Shown: positions 7,580-14,966 of the stretch, piece after piece
Layout of the letters: every line of letters begins with the position of its first letter
Position numbering within the stretch: the stretch's first letter is position 1
Source: a virus
DNA length: 20,405 nt
IMG/VR virus record: IMGVR_UViG_3300042924_003254
Location: 1-20,405 of that record
Strand: one strand, 5' to 3'
Position numbers and translations under genes: made by a program
Notes under the pieces: model-generated
What the model saw: the letters and a program-made list of their open reading frames with translations, nothing else
Database searches by the model: none
What the model was told of the DNA's origin: nothing

Positions 7580-8289
7580 TCCTTCAGTCTGCCCACCCAG
7601 CCGGTGCAGTTCTGCAGCCATCCCCCGTAGAAATCCCGACTGGAGAGCCTGCCCCTGAGGTGATGCAGCAACATCTGATCGCCCACGTAGACGCCGACGT
7701 GATTGAGCCTGGCGTTCGAGATCGCCATCAACACGGCATCGCCTTCCCGTATATCGGCCGGGTCGATCTGCTCGAATCCCGCCTCCTCCCAAAGCCCCTC
7801 AAACATTGGATAGTCCTCAAACTCGGAAACCCGAGCTGGCCGCGGCCAATCCGGCAGAACAGTGCCCTGCTCCGCGTACCAGTCGCGCACCAACGTCCAG
7901 CAGTCCTGAGCGCCCCACACCCACCCACGGCCAATCAGCGGGGCCTTATAGCCACAGGGCTCAATCTCGGCCCATGCAAGCGTCTTGGGGTTGACGATCA
8001 GCCAGGGCAGGCCCGAGGCCTCGCACGCGGCCCTGTCATCGGGGTGCGGGCCTGGAGGGGTGATTGGGTGCGAGTGGAACACGGCCAGCACTTCGCCTTC
8101 GTCTTCCGCCTGGCGGTAATCGTCAGGGTCGATCGTGAACATCTCCCCCGGCTCCTCGCCGATGTTTCGGCATGGCCGGTAGACCTGCCGCCCCTTGATC
8201 ACCAACACCAGCCCGCAGGCCTCGCGTGGGTCGTCCTGCTGGGCATGGGCAAGGGCCTTGGCCTTGATGCTGTCGTCGATGTCGATCAT
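7576..8289 (-). CDS. Tail tip protein, lambda K-like (JAMM plus NlpC/P60)
   Basis: This 237-residue two-domain enzyme acts in the tail tip and is probably used to process or cross the cell wall. Residues 1-110 are a JAMM/Mov34 metalloprotease-like domain: Glu23 in REACGL, His72 and His74 in FHSHP, Asp85 as third ligand. The usual Ser of HxHPx6SxxD is replaced by His82. Residues 120-237 are NlpC/P60: Cys130 in QDCW, His197 in NHVGVYV, His209 or His210 in LLHH. The start at ATG 8289 is supported by GGAG nine bases upstream (8299-8302). It lies between L and I as in lambda. The spacing to L has been lengthened by a 14-bp tandem duplication. Confidence 0.92.
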   Translation of the reverse strand: MIDIDDSIKAKALAHAQQDDPREACGLVLVIKGRQVYRPCRNIGEEPGEMFTIDPDDYRQAEDEGEVLAVFHSHPITPPGPHPDDRAACEASGLPWLIVNPKTLAWAEIEPCGYKAPLIGRGWVWGAQDCWTLVRDWYAEQGTVLPDWPRPARVSEFEDYPMFEGLWEEAGFEQIDPADIREGDAVLMAISNARLNHVGVYVGDQMLLHHLRGRLSSRDFYGGWLQNCTGWVGRLKE

Positions 8290-8290
8290 G

Positions 8291-8318
8291 TCAGTAAGCT
8301 CCAGTCAGTAAGCTCCAG
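8291..8318 (-). repeat. 14-bp tandem duplication at the L-K junction
   Basis: The 14-base unit TCAGTAAGCTCCAG (plus strand) occurs twice without interruption, at 8291-8304 and 8305-8318. It duplicates the last codons and TGA of the L-like gene. Without one copy, L would stop one base before the K start; with both, the gap is 15 bp and a GGAG sits upstream of K. Confidence 0.95.
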
Positions 8319-8979
8319 CGCCAGGGAAGCCGCCAAACGGCAGCTGTGCGCCGGCGCCGAAATGCTCGCGGCAGTCCGACAGGCTTTTGGTGCAGCTGGG
8401 CAGGCCGCCGCTGTAGCCGCATTCGGCGGACCTGTAGACCCACGGGCAGTAGCGGGTCGCCTGCCGCTTTGGCGCCCGCACACCGGCAAGGTCGAATGCA
8501 GAGCACAATTCAAACTCAACCACGGCGCCGCTCTCACTCTTCTTGCGATCGATAAAATATTGCTCGATTGAGTATTCAGCCGTAGGATCTGGTGTTCCCA
8601 AGGGGTTGACATTGCCCGGAAAGTTGACGGCATCTAAGTAGCGAGCATGGGTGCGGCGGCGCGTTACCCGGGCCCCTTCCAGGCCCTCAGGCAGGGTCAA
8701 CAGCAGGGCGGTGATGGTGCCCAGTACGTTTGAAACCCTGAGTATGGGTCTGGGCAGTGGGCCGTTGCCGCTGTAGCTGAATCCATCGGCCTCAATGGGC
8801 AAGGCCATGTAGTAATTTCCAGCCCACACCAGCTCGCCCTCGTCGCCCATGGCATTAAAGCCGGCATGAAAGCGATAGACCGTGCCCACGCCATGAACAG
8901 CAGGAATCAGCTCCAGCTCAAACAGCTCGATTAGCGCCGTGGGGGCGGGCAGTTGGGCTTCGGAGAATGGGATAGGCAT
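8305..8979 (-). CDS. Minor tail protein, lambda L-like, iron-sulfur
   Basis: This 224-residue protein resembles lambda L, a tail-tip protein that binds a [4Fe-4S] cluster in its C-terminal domain. The expected cysteine pattern is present: Cys178 and Cys187 (RYCPWVYRSAECGYSG), Cys196 and Cys203 (SCTKSLSDCREHFG); Cys159 is a fifth, probably non-ligand, cysteine. The N-terminal part contains the family-like WAGNYYMALPIEADGFSYSG. The start codon overlaps the stop of the M-like gene as TAATG (8977-8981). The C-terminus (GGFPGAGAY) is encoded in the first copy of a 14-bp tandem duplication. The order M-L-K is preserved. Confidence 0.92.
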   Translation of the reverse strand: MPIPFSEAQLPAPTALIELFELELIPAVHGVGTVYRFHAGFNAMGDEGELVWAGNYYMALPIEADGFSYSGNGPLPRPILRVSNVLGTITALLLTLPEGLEGARVTRRRTHARYLDAVNFPGNVNPLGTPDPTAEYSIEQYFIDRKKSESGAVVEFELCSAFDLAGVRAPKRQATRYCPWVYRSAECGYSGGLPSCTKSLSDCREHFGAGAQLPFGGFPGAGAY

Positions 8980-9317
8980 TATTGGTCAAATACCTGCTGA
9001 AACTTGGCGCGAATCTGGTTGTTGTTGGCGTGAGTAGGGGTGATGCTCCACTCTTTGCAAATCCACTTCCTTCCGGTTTGCCCATATATTGTAGTCCAGT
9101 CAAACGACTCCGCGCCCCCATGGGCTTCGAGGAAGGCCCGAATCTCGTTGCGCTCAGTATCGGTGCGGTGCTCAAACTGTAGATCCCATGTTTTCGCGTC
9201 TGAGTTCAAGCCCATTCTGACCCTTTGGCTATAACCGTCTCCGAACTCGGTCTCCAGCACTTTTGGCTGGCTTGACTCTGCAGAGCCGAACGATGGAGTC
9301 CAAGTAAAGGTTGCCAT
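8979..9317 (-). CDS. Minor tail protein, lambda M-like
   Basis: This 112-residue protein belongs to the phage minor tail family of lambda M, which joins the tape measure/tube complex to the tip. Family-like features are the opening TFTWTPSFGS, ETEFGDGYSQRV (about 22-33), a FEHRTDTERNEIRAFLEAHGG block and FDWTTIYGQ. The length matches lambda M (109 aa). It starts at ATG 9317, three bases after the tape-measure stop, so its ribosome-binding site would lie inside the tape-measure gene. It overlaps the next start as TAATG. Confidence 0.9.
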   Translation of the reverse strand: MATFTWTPSFGSAESSQPKVLETEFGDGYSQRVRMGLNSDAKTWDLQFEHRTDTERNEIRAFLEAHGGAESFDWTTIYGQTGRKWICKEWSITPTHANNNQIRAKFQQVFDQ

Positions 9318-9320
9318 GAA

Positions 9321-11843
9321 TTAGCTAGCCAAAATGCCGTTGGGTCGGCGGTGATAAATCAGGCGGGCATCGATTACTTGGGCTAGGTCATCGGCCAGCG
9401 CCTTCCCCCTGCCCTGGTCGCCCGCCGCCTTGGTGCCGGTGGCGTCCACGTTGATGGTGATGCTGGTGTTGCCGGCAGCGGCCATGGGGGCGCCGCGGGT
9501 GTGATCAGTGACCGTTTCCCGCGGGTGCATGATCGCCAGGAAGCCGCCTTGTCCGTCGAGGCCTCCAGAGCGAGGGCCGTTGCCGGTGTAGCCGCCGCCG
9601 GCAAAGCTGCCCAGCGATCGGGGCGAGTTGATGCCCAGGCCGGCGGTGGGGGGCGCGAAGATGCCGCCAATCGCGCCAATGATCGTCTTCAGCACCAGCT
9701 GCTGAAAGATCATCTTGCCGGTGTCCTGCAGCAGCGAGGCGGCAAAAACCTTGAAGTTACTGGGGCCGGTGACAGCCAGCTCAGCCAGGGCGTCCCCTAA
9801 TCCCCCGAGCCCGTCAACAGTGAGTTTGCCCACTGCGTCGCGCATGTTGCCGATCGAATCGGAATACTCCTGCAGGCCCTGCTTGAAGCCGGTGCTGATG
9901 CTGCTGCGGCTGGTGATCTCCTCCAGCCGCGCCATTGATTCAGCCAGCGCATCGGCGCCCTCCCGCTCCTGGGTGATCCGCTGAGCCACGATTTCCCGCA
10001 GCTTCTCCTGGTGTCCGATCTCAGCGGCGCGGATGTCACTGGTCTGGGCCGCTACCAGGGCCATGCGCTCCTCTTCGCTGCGGGCGCCCTGTAACTTGTC
10101 GGCATACTCGGCCATCCGCCGGGCCCGGTCTTGGCCGTACTCCGCGCTCAGCCGCTCCAGTGGGTTGGTGGCCTCAGCGACGCGCAATGCCGCCTCGCTG
10201 GCAGTCAGCAGCCGGCCGGCGGCAATGAGCTGCTTGGTGGCTTGCTCGGCCGCCTCTTTCTCCTTTTTCTTGCGCTCCTCCTCGGCCTTCTTGGCCTTTG
10301 CATCGGCATCGGCTATCGAGTCTCTCCAGGCCATCTGGCCGTCAATGCCGCCACCGCGCTGCAGCTGCGATTTACCGACCTGGCCCGTGCTGATGCCTGC
10401 AAGATGGCCAAGCTCAAAGACGCCGCCGGGGCCGCTTACCCTCATGCCGCGGCCTAGTGCCCCCAGCACCCCCATATCAGTCCCGGTCCAGCCGGGGCGC
10501 AGCTTGAACGGCGTGCCCTGCGGGGTGCCGTAGTCGTTGCCCCGGTAGCCGTCGTGGTATCCAGGGCGCCGCCGCTCGCCATAGATGGGATCCAGAGCAG
10601 TCCGACCGCCTGGAAACTCAAGGGCGGCGGCGACCATCTGGTTGACCCCGGCGCCAGATACTCGCTGGGCGTGGAGGTGCGGACCGGTTGACCGACCACG
10701 GCTTGGCCCAGACTGGCCGCCACCCGTAAAGCCGCCGGTGATGATGGTGATCTTTGCCTCACCTGCCGCTGCTCGGGTGCCGCTGGTCAAGGGGGGCACC
10801 GCCAATGGGGCTGTCCGGCCGCCGGTGCCTGCGGGGGATCGGAACTCCGGCTGCTGCTGCAGGAGCTTGATGAACTTGTCGTTATCGTTGCCGGCCTGTT
10901 TCTGCAGCGCCTTGCGCCGCTGCTCGCCGATCAGCTTGTCAATGCCGGCCTGGCCAAACGGCATTTTTCCGGCCTGAATATCGGCCCTGGTGTCCGCGTT
11001 TTGGGGGCCCATCGTGATTGCACGAAGCGCCCTGTTGTATGTGTCAACTGTTGATGTTGCGATTTGCAGGGCCTTGTTCATCGCCGGCCCAAACAATGTG
11101 CCGATCGTCTGCGAAAGGCTCGTCACCGTGTCCCGCAAGGTGCTCAGCCGGCCGTTCAGCGTGTCGCTCTGGGCAATGGCGCCATCGGCGTACTTGCCAC
11201 CCTTGTCGGTCAATCGAACGATGGCCTGCTCGAACGCTTCGGAGCTCACCCGGCCATCAGAGAGGGCCTTCTGCAGCTCTTGACCGCTGAGCCCATACAT
11301 CTTCTGCAGCTCGGCCTGGATACCGACGCCGCGCTCCTGGAACTGCAGCAGCTCCTCTGTCTGCAGGCGGCCCTTTGACACCACCTGCCCGTAGGCGGTG
11401 GCCAGTTCACCCAGGTTGGAGCCGGTGGCGCCAGCAACGTCGCCGAGGCGCTTGGTCACCTCCACGACCCGTTGGCCGGCGATGCCAAACGCACCAAGTC
11501 GCTTGGCGGTCTCAATCAGCTCAGTGGATTCAAACGGCGTGACCGCGCCATAGGCCTGCAGCTCCTTAACGATCTGGCTGGCCTTCGCGGCGCTGCCCAG
11601 CAGCACCTCAAGCGAGCGAGTCTGAGTCTGAAGCGTTGCCGTGTCGCCGAAAATCTTGGTCATGACTGTGGCGCCGCCAACCAGGCCGATCACGCCACCC
11701 ACCGAGGCCTGGAGCCCCCGCAACGCCACGCTTGCCCCCGTGGCCGTTCGCTCGACGCCCTGCAACCCGCGGTTCAGCGCAACGATCTGATTCGCGCCCT
11801 GAACATCGGAGCGGATTCTCAGCAGGGCGTCGAGGTTGGCCAT
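9321..11843 (-). CDS. Tape measure protein with embedded M23-like segment
   Basis: This 840-residue protein is predicted to set tail length; lambda H is 853 aa, so a lambda-sized tail is expected. The N-terminal third (about 60-260; PFESTELIETAKRLGAFGIA, QFQERGVGIQAELQKMYGL) matches the tape-measure N-terminal domain. Residues about 365-500 hold an M23-peptidase-like segment in permuted motif order: STGPHLHAQ (His389, His391), then GNDYGTPQGTPF (Asp437), then FELGHLAG (His480). A charged helix follows (about 505-640, EEERKKKEKEAAEQ), then a hydrophobic segment (about 700-730) and a C-terminal GGFLAIMHPRETVTDH motif typical of lambda-type tape measures. The start overlaps the T-frame stop as TGATG (11841-11845). 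The peptidase activity is inferred and may be lost. Confidence 0.9.
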   Translation of the reverse strand: MANLDALLRIRSDVQGANQIVALNRGLQGVERTATGASVALRGLQASVGGVIGLVGGATVMTKIFGDTATLQTQTRSLEVLLGSAAKASQIVKELQAYGAVTPFESTELIETAKRLGAFGIAGQRVVEVTKRLGDVAGATGSNLGELATAYGQVVSKGRLQTEELLQFQERGVGIQAELQKMYGLSGQELQKALSDGRVSSEAFEQAIVRLTDKGGKYADGAIAQSDTLNGRLSTLRDTVTSLSQTIGTLFGPAMNKALQIATSTVDTYNRALRAITMGPQNADTRADIQAGKMPFGQAGIDKLIGEQRRKALQKQAGNDNDKFIKLLQQQPEFRSPAGTGGRTAPLAVPPLTSGTRAAAGEAKITIITGGFTGGGQSGPSRGRSTGPHLHAQRVSGAGVNQMVAAALEFPGGRTALDPIYGERRRPGYHDGYRGNDYGTPQGTPFKLRPGWTGTDMGVLGALGRGMRVSGPGGVFELGHLAGISTGQVGKSQLQRGGGIDGQMAWRDSIADADAKAKKAEEERKKKEKEAAEQATKQLIAAGRLLTASEAALRVAEATNPLERLSAEYGQDRARRMAEYADKLQGARSEEERMALVAAQTSDIRAAEIGHQEKLREIVAQRITQEREGADALAESMARLEEITSRSSISTGFKQGLQEYSDSIGNMRDAVGKLTVDGLGGLGDALAELAVTGPSNFKVFAASLLQDTGKMIFQQLVLKTIIGAIGGIFAPPTAGLGINSPRSLGSFAGGGYTGNGPRSGGLDGQGGFLAIMHPRETVTDHTRGAPMAAAGNTSITINVDATGTKAAGDQGRGKALADDLAQVIDARLIYHRRPNGILAS

Positions 11844-12181
11844 CAGGCACGCAACTCCGCCAGCTTGGCCAGGGCCGCGTCTTCCATCACTCGCACGTCT
11901 TCGAGCACTTCGAGCGGGTTGGGGTCTCCCTCCAGGCTAAGGAGGCTGAGCACGACGCCATAATCCAGGCCAATCCGCTGGTCGTCGCTGATGCGCCACT
12001 GGGTGCAGACCTGCTGAAACACGCGGATTCCCTTCTCGGCCTCAGGGTGAATGTCGAAAAATTCCGGCTCTGGCTCTGGCGTGTCCAGGATCACACCGAA
12101 TGCCTTGGCAGCCTCTGCCAGCTCAGGTGGTGGGCTTTTTGATTTGCCGCCGGTCACCCACAACTCGGCGGCCTCTATCAG
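11843..12181 (-). CDS. Tail assembly chaperone frameshift extension (T-like frame)
   Basis: This frame is expected to be translated only as the C-terminal part of a G-T fusion. After a -1 slip on A AAA AAC, reading continues CTG ATA GAG (Leu-Ile-Glu) from 12181 for 112 residues to TGA at 11843-11845, giving a 227-residue fusion. An independent ATG exists at 12217, but it lies within the G frame and has no good ribosome-binding site. The sequence is acidic at the start (PEPEPEFFDIHPEAEKGI) and carries a family-like block QWRISDDQRIGLDYGVVLSLLSLEG. In lambda, gpG and gpGT wrap the tape measure and recruit tail tube subunits. The position directly before the tape measure fits. Confidence 0.85.
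   Translation of the reverse strand: MIEAAELWVTGGKSKSPPPELAEAAKAFGVILDTPEPEPEFFDIHPEAEKGIRVFQQVCTQWRISDDQRIGLDYGVVLSLLSLEGDPNPLEVLEDVRVMEDAALAKLAELRA
12146..12172 (-). promoter_or_regulatory. Stem-loop downstream of the frameshift site
   Basis: In the minus-strand RNA, seven bases GCCGCCG (12172-12166) pair perfectly with CGGCGGC (12152-12146) around a 13-nt loop. The stem begins 8 nt after the slippery heptamer, the spacing usual for structures that stimulate -1 frameshifting. Pairing was found by eye; no folding energy was computed. Confidence 0.6.
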
Positions 12182-12525
12182 TTTTTTCGCTTGCCCTTCG
12201 CCAGGGATTCCAGCCAAGCGGCCACGATGGCAGAGGCCACCAAGGGGACGTTGAGGATCCTCTGGCGGCTGGTTTCACTGAAGGGCACTTCTTCGCCGGA
12301 CTCATCAAAGATGCCGCTCCAGCCAGTCAGCACCTGGTCGAGCAGCTCCGCATCAAGAATGGAGCCGGCCTCGATCTTCTCCCCGATCTCACGCAGGCGA
12401 TCCTGAGAGAGCCGCTTGAACTCAGCGTCGAATACCTCCTTGTCAAACTTCCCGCCATCAACAGGGAACTCAACAGTGACGGGCCAGCGGTAGGTGGGGG
12501 TTTGACTGCGGAGCTGGAGAGGCAT
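12178..12525 (-). CDS. Tail assembly chaperone, lambda G-like
   Basis: This 115-residue protein (140 in lambda G) lies between the tail tube gene and the T-like frame. It is acidic and helical, with DKEVFDAEFKRLSQDRLREI around 28-47 and a C-terminal part PLVASAIVAAWLESLAKGKRKN. The stop TGA (12180-12178) follows immediately after the slippery sequence. Most ribosomes would stop here and a minority would shift into the T frame. The product should be a soluble assembly factor absent from mature particles. ATG 12525 has no strong Shine-Dalgarno sequence. Family membership rests on position, size and frameshift architecture more than on residue motifs. Confidence 0.85.
   Translation of the reverse strand: MPLQLRSQTPTYRWPVTVEFPVDGGKFDKEVFDAEFKRLSQDRLREIGEKIEAGSILDAELLDQVLTGWSGIFDESGEEVPFSETSRQRILNVPLVASAIVAAWLESLAKGKRKN
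12181..12187 (-). promoter_or_regulatory. -1 ribosomal frameshift slippery heptamer A AAA AAC
   Basis: The G-frame codons CGA AAA AAC TGA place A AAA AAC exactly as X XXY YYZ, with YYZ followed at once by the stop. An AAGGG sequence lies six bases upstream (12194-12198) and could act as an internal Shine-Dalgarno-like stimulator. A GC hairpin begins 8 nt downstream. Confidence 0.9.
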
Positions 12526-12566
12526 GAGTGAGGGTGCAGTGGATCAGGCTTGAAAGTCTGAGGCGA

Positions 12567-13508
12567 TTAGGTGAACGAGGTTGAATGATCATCATTGCCG
12601 GCGACTGGTAGGCAGATCCCCGGAACAGTGAGCATCACCTTGCCGGCGTCGTCGCTGTAGGTGGGTATCAGCGTCTTAGCGGCTGGGGCGGCAAACACCA
12701 GGCGATTGCCTGCGGTGGTGCCTTGCGTGATAGTCAGCGGGTTAGTGGCCTGCGTCAGCGCTTGGGAAAAATAATCCCTCTGCGCAATGCTCGGGCACTC
12801 GATGACGGCCTCAAACGTGCTTCGGCCGCTGGTGATCAGCACCTCTTTAACTCCACCCGGCAGGGAGTGGTAGGTCATCACGTTCTCTTGCGTGAACGTA
12901 AAGCTTTGCAGAAAGGCGCCTGTGAAGCCTGCGATATTGATGCTGAGCGTGTTGCCCAAGGTGACGGGCAGAGGATTGGCCTGCAGGGTGTAAGTGGGGT
13001 TGGCTGGAATCGGGGTGTCCGTCGGGCCCTGGTAAATCCCCATACCGTCAAACCTGAGCACGCCGAAGCTTTTGTTGGCTAAACTCATGCTGACACTGCC
13101 GCGCCAACCAGTGATAATGTGGCGGATGCCGCCGATAAAGTAATAAATTGTAAGCGACGTATTGCCGCCGAGTGTAGTGATCGGCGTGTAAGTGTTGCTA
13201 GTAGTAGCAACGGTGGTGATTGCATTGCGGCAGGCCTGAAGCGCTGGCCCGAACCTTGGCGCTGTGCCAGCGACGCCGCTGCCGGCTACTTCGCAGCTGA
13301 ACGCGAATCTGACATGCTCGCCCACCACTGCTTGCGGGGATGCGCCCATAAATGGCCGCACCAAGTTGCGGTCTACGATGTCACCCTGCATCTCAGGAAA
13401 TGTGACCTCGCTAACCGCCAGAGCGTCGGTTGCAATGGGGACTGCATCAACCCCGTGGGTCGACTCCAGCTTGGTCAGAATTAGATTTTCCGCTACGAAC
13501 TTTGCCAT
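12567..13508 (-). CDS. Major tail tube protein
   Basis: This 313-residue protein is at the position of lambda V, between the tail terminator and the chaperones. It begins MAKFVAENLILTKLESTHGVDAVPIATDAL, a typical N-terminus of siphophage tube proteins (a beta strand followed by a loop describing tube inputs). The rest is beta-rich with few charged stretches and contains a GWRGSVSMSLANKSFGVLRFD strand pair around 160-180. The C-terminus is Ser/Thr-rich. It starts at ATG 13508 inside the 3' end of the preceding small gene (62-bp overlap, different frame), with no clear Shine-Dalgarno sequence. A 58-bp gap (12526-12566 plus flanks) separates it from the chaperone and holds nothing recognisable. 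Confidence 0.85.
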   Translation of the reverse strand: MAKFVAENLILTKLESTHGVDAVPIATDALAVSEVTFPEMQGDIVDRNLVRPFMGASPQAVVGEHVRFAFSCEVAGSGVAGTAPRFGPALQACRNAITTVATTSNTYTPITTLGGNTSLTIYYFIGGIRHIITGWRGSVSMSLANKSFGVLRFDGMGIYQGPTDTPIPANPTYTLQANPLPVTLGNTLSINIAGFTGAFLQSFTFTQENVMTYHSLPGGVKEVLITSGRSTFEAVIECPSIAQRDYFSQALTQATNPLTITQGTTAGNRLVFAAPAAKTLIPTYSDDAGKVMLTVPGICLPVAGNDDHSTSFT

Positions 13509-13632
13509 CTTTGGGGGATTCGGTGGTTGGCTCGGGACCTTCGATCAGGCTGCGCTTTCCCGTTTCGGGATCGAGCAGGTAGCAACCGCCGTGGCCAGCG
13601 GCAAACTTCTCATCTGCGGTCAGGCTAGTCAT
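13447..13632 (-). CDS. Small phage protein (61 aa) overlapping the tail tube gene
   Basis: ATG 13632 (MTSLTADEKFAAGHGGCYLLD) lies 5 bases past the tail terminator stop; a TTG at 13641 would instead overlap that stop. The protein contains a compact GGCYLLDPETGKRSLIEGPEP segment that looks like a short beta hairpin, followed by a polar Ser/Lys-rich tail. Its 3' end runs 62 bp into the tail tube gene in another frame, which is unusually long for this cluster. I recall similar GCYLLDPETG segments in small phage proteins but no function. A role in tail morphogenesis is only implied by position. Confidence 0.6.
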   Translation of the reverse strand: MTSLTADEKFAAGHGGCYLLDPETGKRSLIEGPEPTTESPKDGKVRSGKSNSDQAGVDPRG

Positions 13633-13637
13633 TCTGA

Positions 13638-14066
13638 TCAAATGTCTTGAGTGAGATCGGCCAGCGCCGTGCGGAATCTGACGACGTACCTCAATCTAAC
13701 GACCCCGATCTCGCCAGACTCGCCGTCCCACCCGGCACCCATTGAGTGAATGTCGTAGGACAGGCCCCCCAGGGTCCGGTCGGCCATCGCCCGCCGGTGA
13801 ACCTCGGCGCGGAACGGATCGGCGAGTGTTGACAGAGGCCTGCCGCTGATGTTGAGCTCCAGCTGGACCGTGAGCGAGGCATCGAGCACCGGCAGGGCGG
13901 GCCCCTGATCGTGCGGCTCGGTCTCTGGGAAGATCCTCAGACAGGGGCACTCCTCCCGCGAGACGGGTTCGTAGCGGTCGCGCCAGATTCGGTTCCCTAA
14001 GCCAGGGGTGCCAGCCAGCGCTGCTTCGATCGCCGCCAGGATGCGCTCAGACTTGCTGGCGGTCAT
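13638..14066 (-). CDS. Tail terminator / completion protein, lambda U-like
   Basis: This 142-residue protein is close to lambda U (131 aa) and lies immediately upstream of the tube block. It opens with a helix (SKSERILAAIEAALAG), continues through CLRIFPETEPHDQ and ends in a strand motif VRLRYVVRFRTALADLTQ, the general ending seen in siphophage tail terminators. It would cap the tube and contact the head-tail connector. The start overlaps the preceding gene as ATGA (14063-14066). Lambda has both Z and U here; only one such gene is visible, so assignment to U rather than Z is an inference from size. Confidence 0.75.
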   Translation of the reverse strand: MTASKSERILAAIEAALAGTPGLGNRIWRDRYEPVSREECPCLRIFPETEPHDQGPALPVLDASLTVQLELNISGRPLSTLADPFRAEVHRRAMADRTLGGLSYDIHSMGAGWDGESGEIGVVRLRYVVRFRTALADLTQDI

Positions 14067-14266
14067 GGCTTGCGCTGCTCCTGCAGGGCCACGCCCAGAG
14101 CCACGTTGGCGGCAGCGGCCCAGGCGGCAGCGGCGCCCGCCAGAGGGGCTTCACAGTCGGGCCTGTTGGCACGCAGGCAAACAATCCACCCGGCGGTCGG
14201 CAGGGTTGCCCCGATCACCAGGCATGCCCCGGCAAACGACAAGCAGCGGCCTAGGAACGCGGTCAT
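14063..14266 (-). CDS. Small membrane protein (67 aa), two predicted helices
   Basis: Two hydrophobic segments are visible, about residues 4-30 (FLGRCLSFAGACLVIGATLP onward) and 42-62 (LAGAAAAWAAAANVALGVAL), joined by a short loop with Cys and Arg (CLRANRPDCEAP). A two-helix protein of this size could be a holin or a small inner-membrane protein. It is translationally coupled on both sides by ATGA overlaps (14263-14266 and 14063-14066). Its place between a fibre gene and the tail terminator is not a lambda position. No family is recognised, and function is not assigned beyond membrane location. Confidence 0.55.
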   Translation of the reverse strand: MTAFLGRCLSFAGACLVIGATLPTAGWIVCLRANRPDCEAPLAGAAAAWAAAANVALGVALQEQRKP

Positions 14267-14457
14267 AGCTTCCCCGCTCTCAAGCGCTCTTCGTGGTCTT
14301 CCAGCTTGTTTTGATGGTGCGCCAGAATCTCAAGGATCTTTCCCTCGAAGTTCCCTAGGCCCTTTGAAATAGCCCACAAGGCTTTGACACCGGAGGTTGC
14401 CGTAGCGCCCACGGTTAAAGCCAGGCCCGCCAAGGCAATTGATTCAGCAACTCCCAT
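14263..14457 (-). CDS. Small protein (64 aa): N-terminal membrane helix and C-terminal coiled coil, holin-like
   Basis: The N-terminus (VAESIALAGLALTVGATATSG) is one membrane helix; the C-terminal half (EILAHHQNKLEDHEERLR) is a charged coiled coil. This layout occurs among accessory phage membrane proteins, including holin-like ones. A strong GAGGAGG lies upstream, but 13 bases from ATG 14457, longer than usual. The gene is coupled to the next membrane protein by ATGA. The 23-bp gap upstream contains that purine-rich sequence and nothing else. With the neighbouring 67-residue protein it could form a two-gene lysis or membrane pair, which is inference. Confidence 0.55.
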   Translation of the reverse strand: MGVAESIALAGLALTVGATATSGVKALWAISKGLGNFEGKILEILAHHQNKLEDHEERLRAGKL

Positions 14458-14480
14458 GTTGGATCCAAATCCTCCTCAGG

Positions 14481-14966
14481 CTAGGCAGGCTGATCGGGCG
14501 CCCCCAGCGAGTCGATCAGCGCCTGGGGGAGGTGGTATGCCGCCGCCAACTGCGCCATTGCTGCGGCAATTTCTGGCGCGACGAGGCTGGCTTCCTGCAG
14601 CAGTTGCCAGGCGCCTACGAACAGGCCGGAATCGCCAGTCGGCAGCGAGGCTATAGCGAGCCCTCCCGTCAAAGAACCCAGCGCATTCACGGCCCGCAGC
14701 AGCTGCACACGTCGCACCTCGTTTGCTGTCGGCAGCTCGGTGTTGATGATCGCCTCAGCTCCCAGCTGCGCGGCCGCCAGCATGGGCGTCAAGAGCAGTT
14801 GCTGCAGAAACCCGGCCCAGTTAGGCGCCGGATCCGGGGGCGGGTGATAGAGGATTATCGCTGCCTCAATTTCGTGCTGCGGGGTATCACGCGACAGCAC
14901 CACGGGCGGGCGACTACCAACTTCGTCGGCAATTGTAATGCTATCGCCGGCATAAAAAATGGCCAT
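14481..14966 (-). CDS. Hypothetical protein (161 aa) after the large fibre
   Basis: ATG 14966 overlaps the fibre stop as TAATG, so the two genes are coupled. The N-terminal 50 residues (MAIFYAGDSITIADEVGSRP...) look beta-rich and polar. The remainder is Ala/Leu/Gln-rich amphipathic helix (FLQQLLLTPMLAAAQLGAEA; GGLAIASLPTGDSGLFVGAW). There is no signal peptide and no motif I can name. Location directly behind a fibre gene makes a fibre assembly chaperone or fibre-associated cap a reasonable guess, by analogy with small genes that follow fibres in other phages. Nothing in the residues proves it. Confidence 0.55.
   Translation of the reverse strand: MAIFYAGDSITIADEVGSRPPVVLSRDTPQHEIEAAIILYHPPPDPAPNWAGFLQQLLLTPMLAAAQLGAEAIINTELPTANEVRRVQLLRAVNALGSLTGGLAIASLPTGDSGLFVGAWQLLQEASLVAPEIAAAMAQLAAAYHLPQALIDSLGAPDQPA

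Noticed and set aside
7580-7792. N-terminal extension of the I-like frame
   Set aside because: It overlaps the NlpC/P60 domain of K in another frame, and the I family starts at MKTIRVYGQ with an ATGA overlap at 7576-7579.
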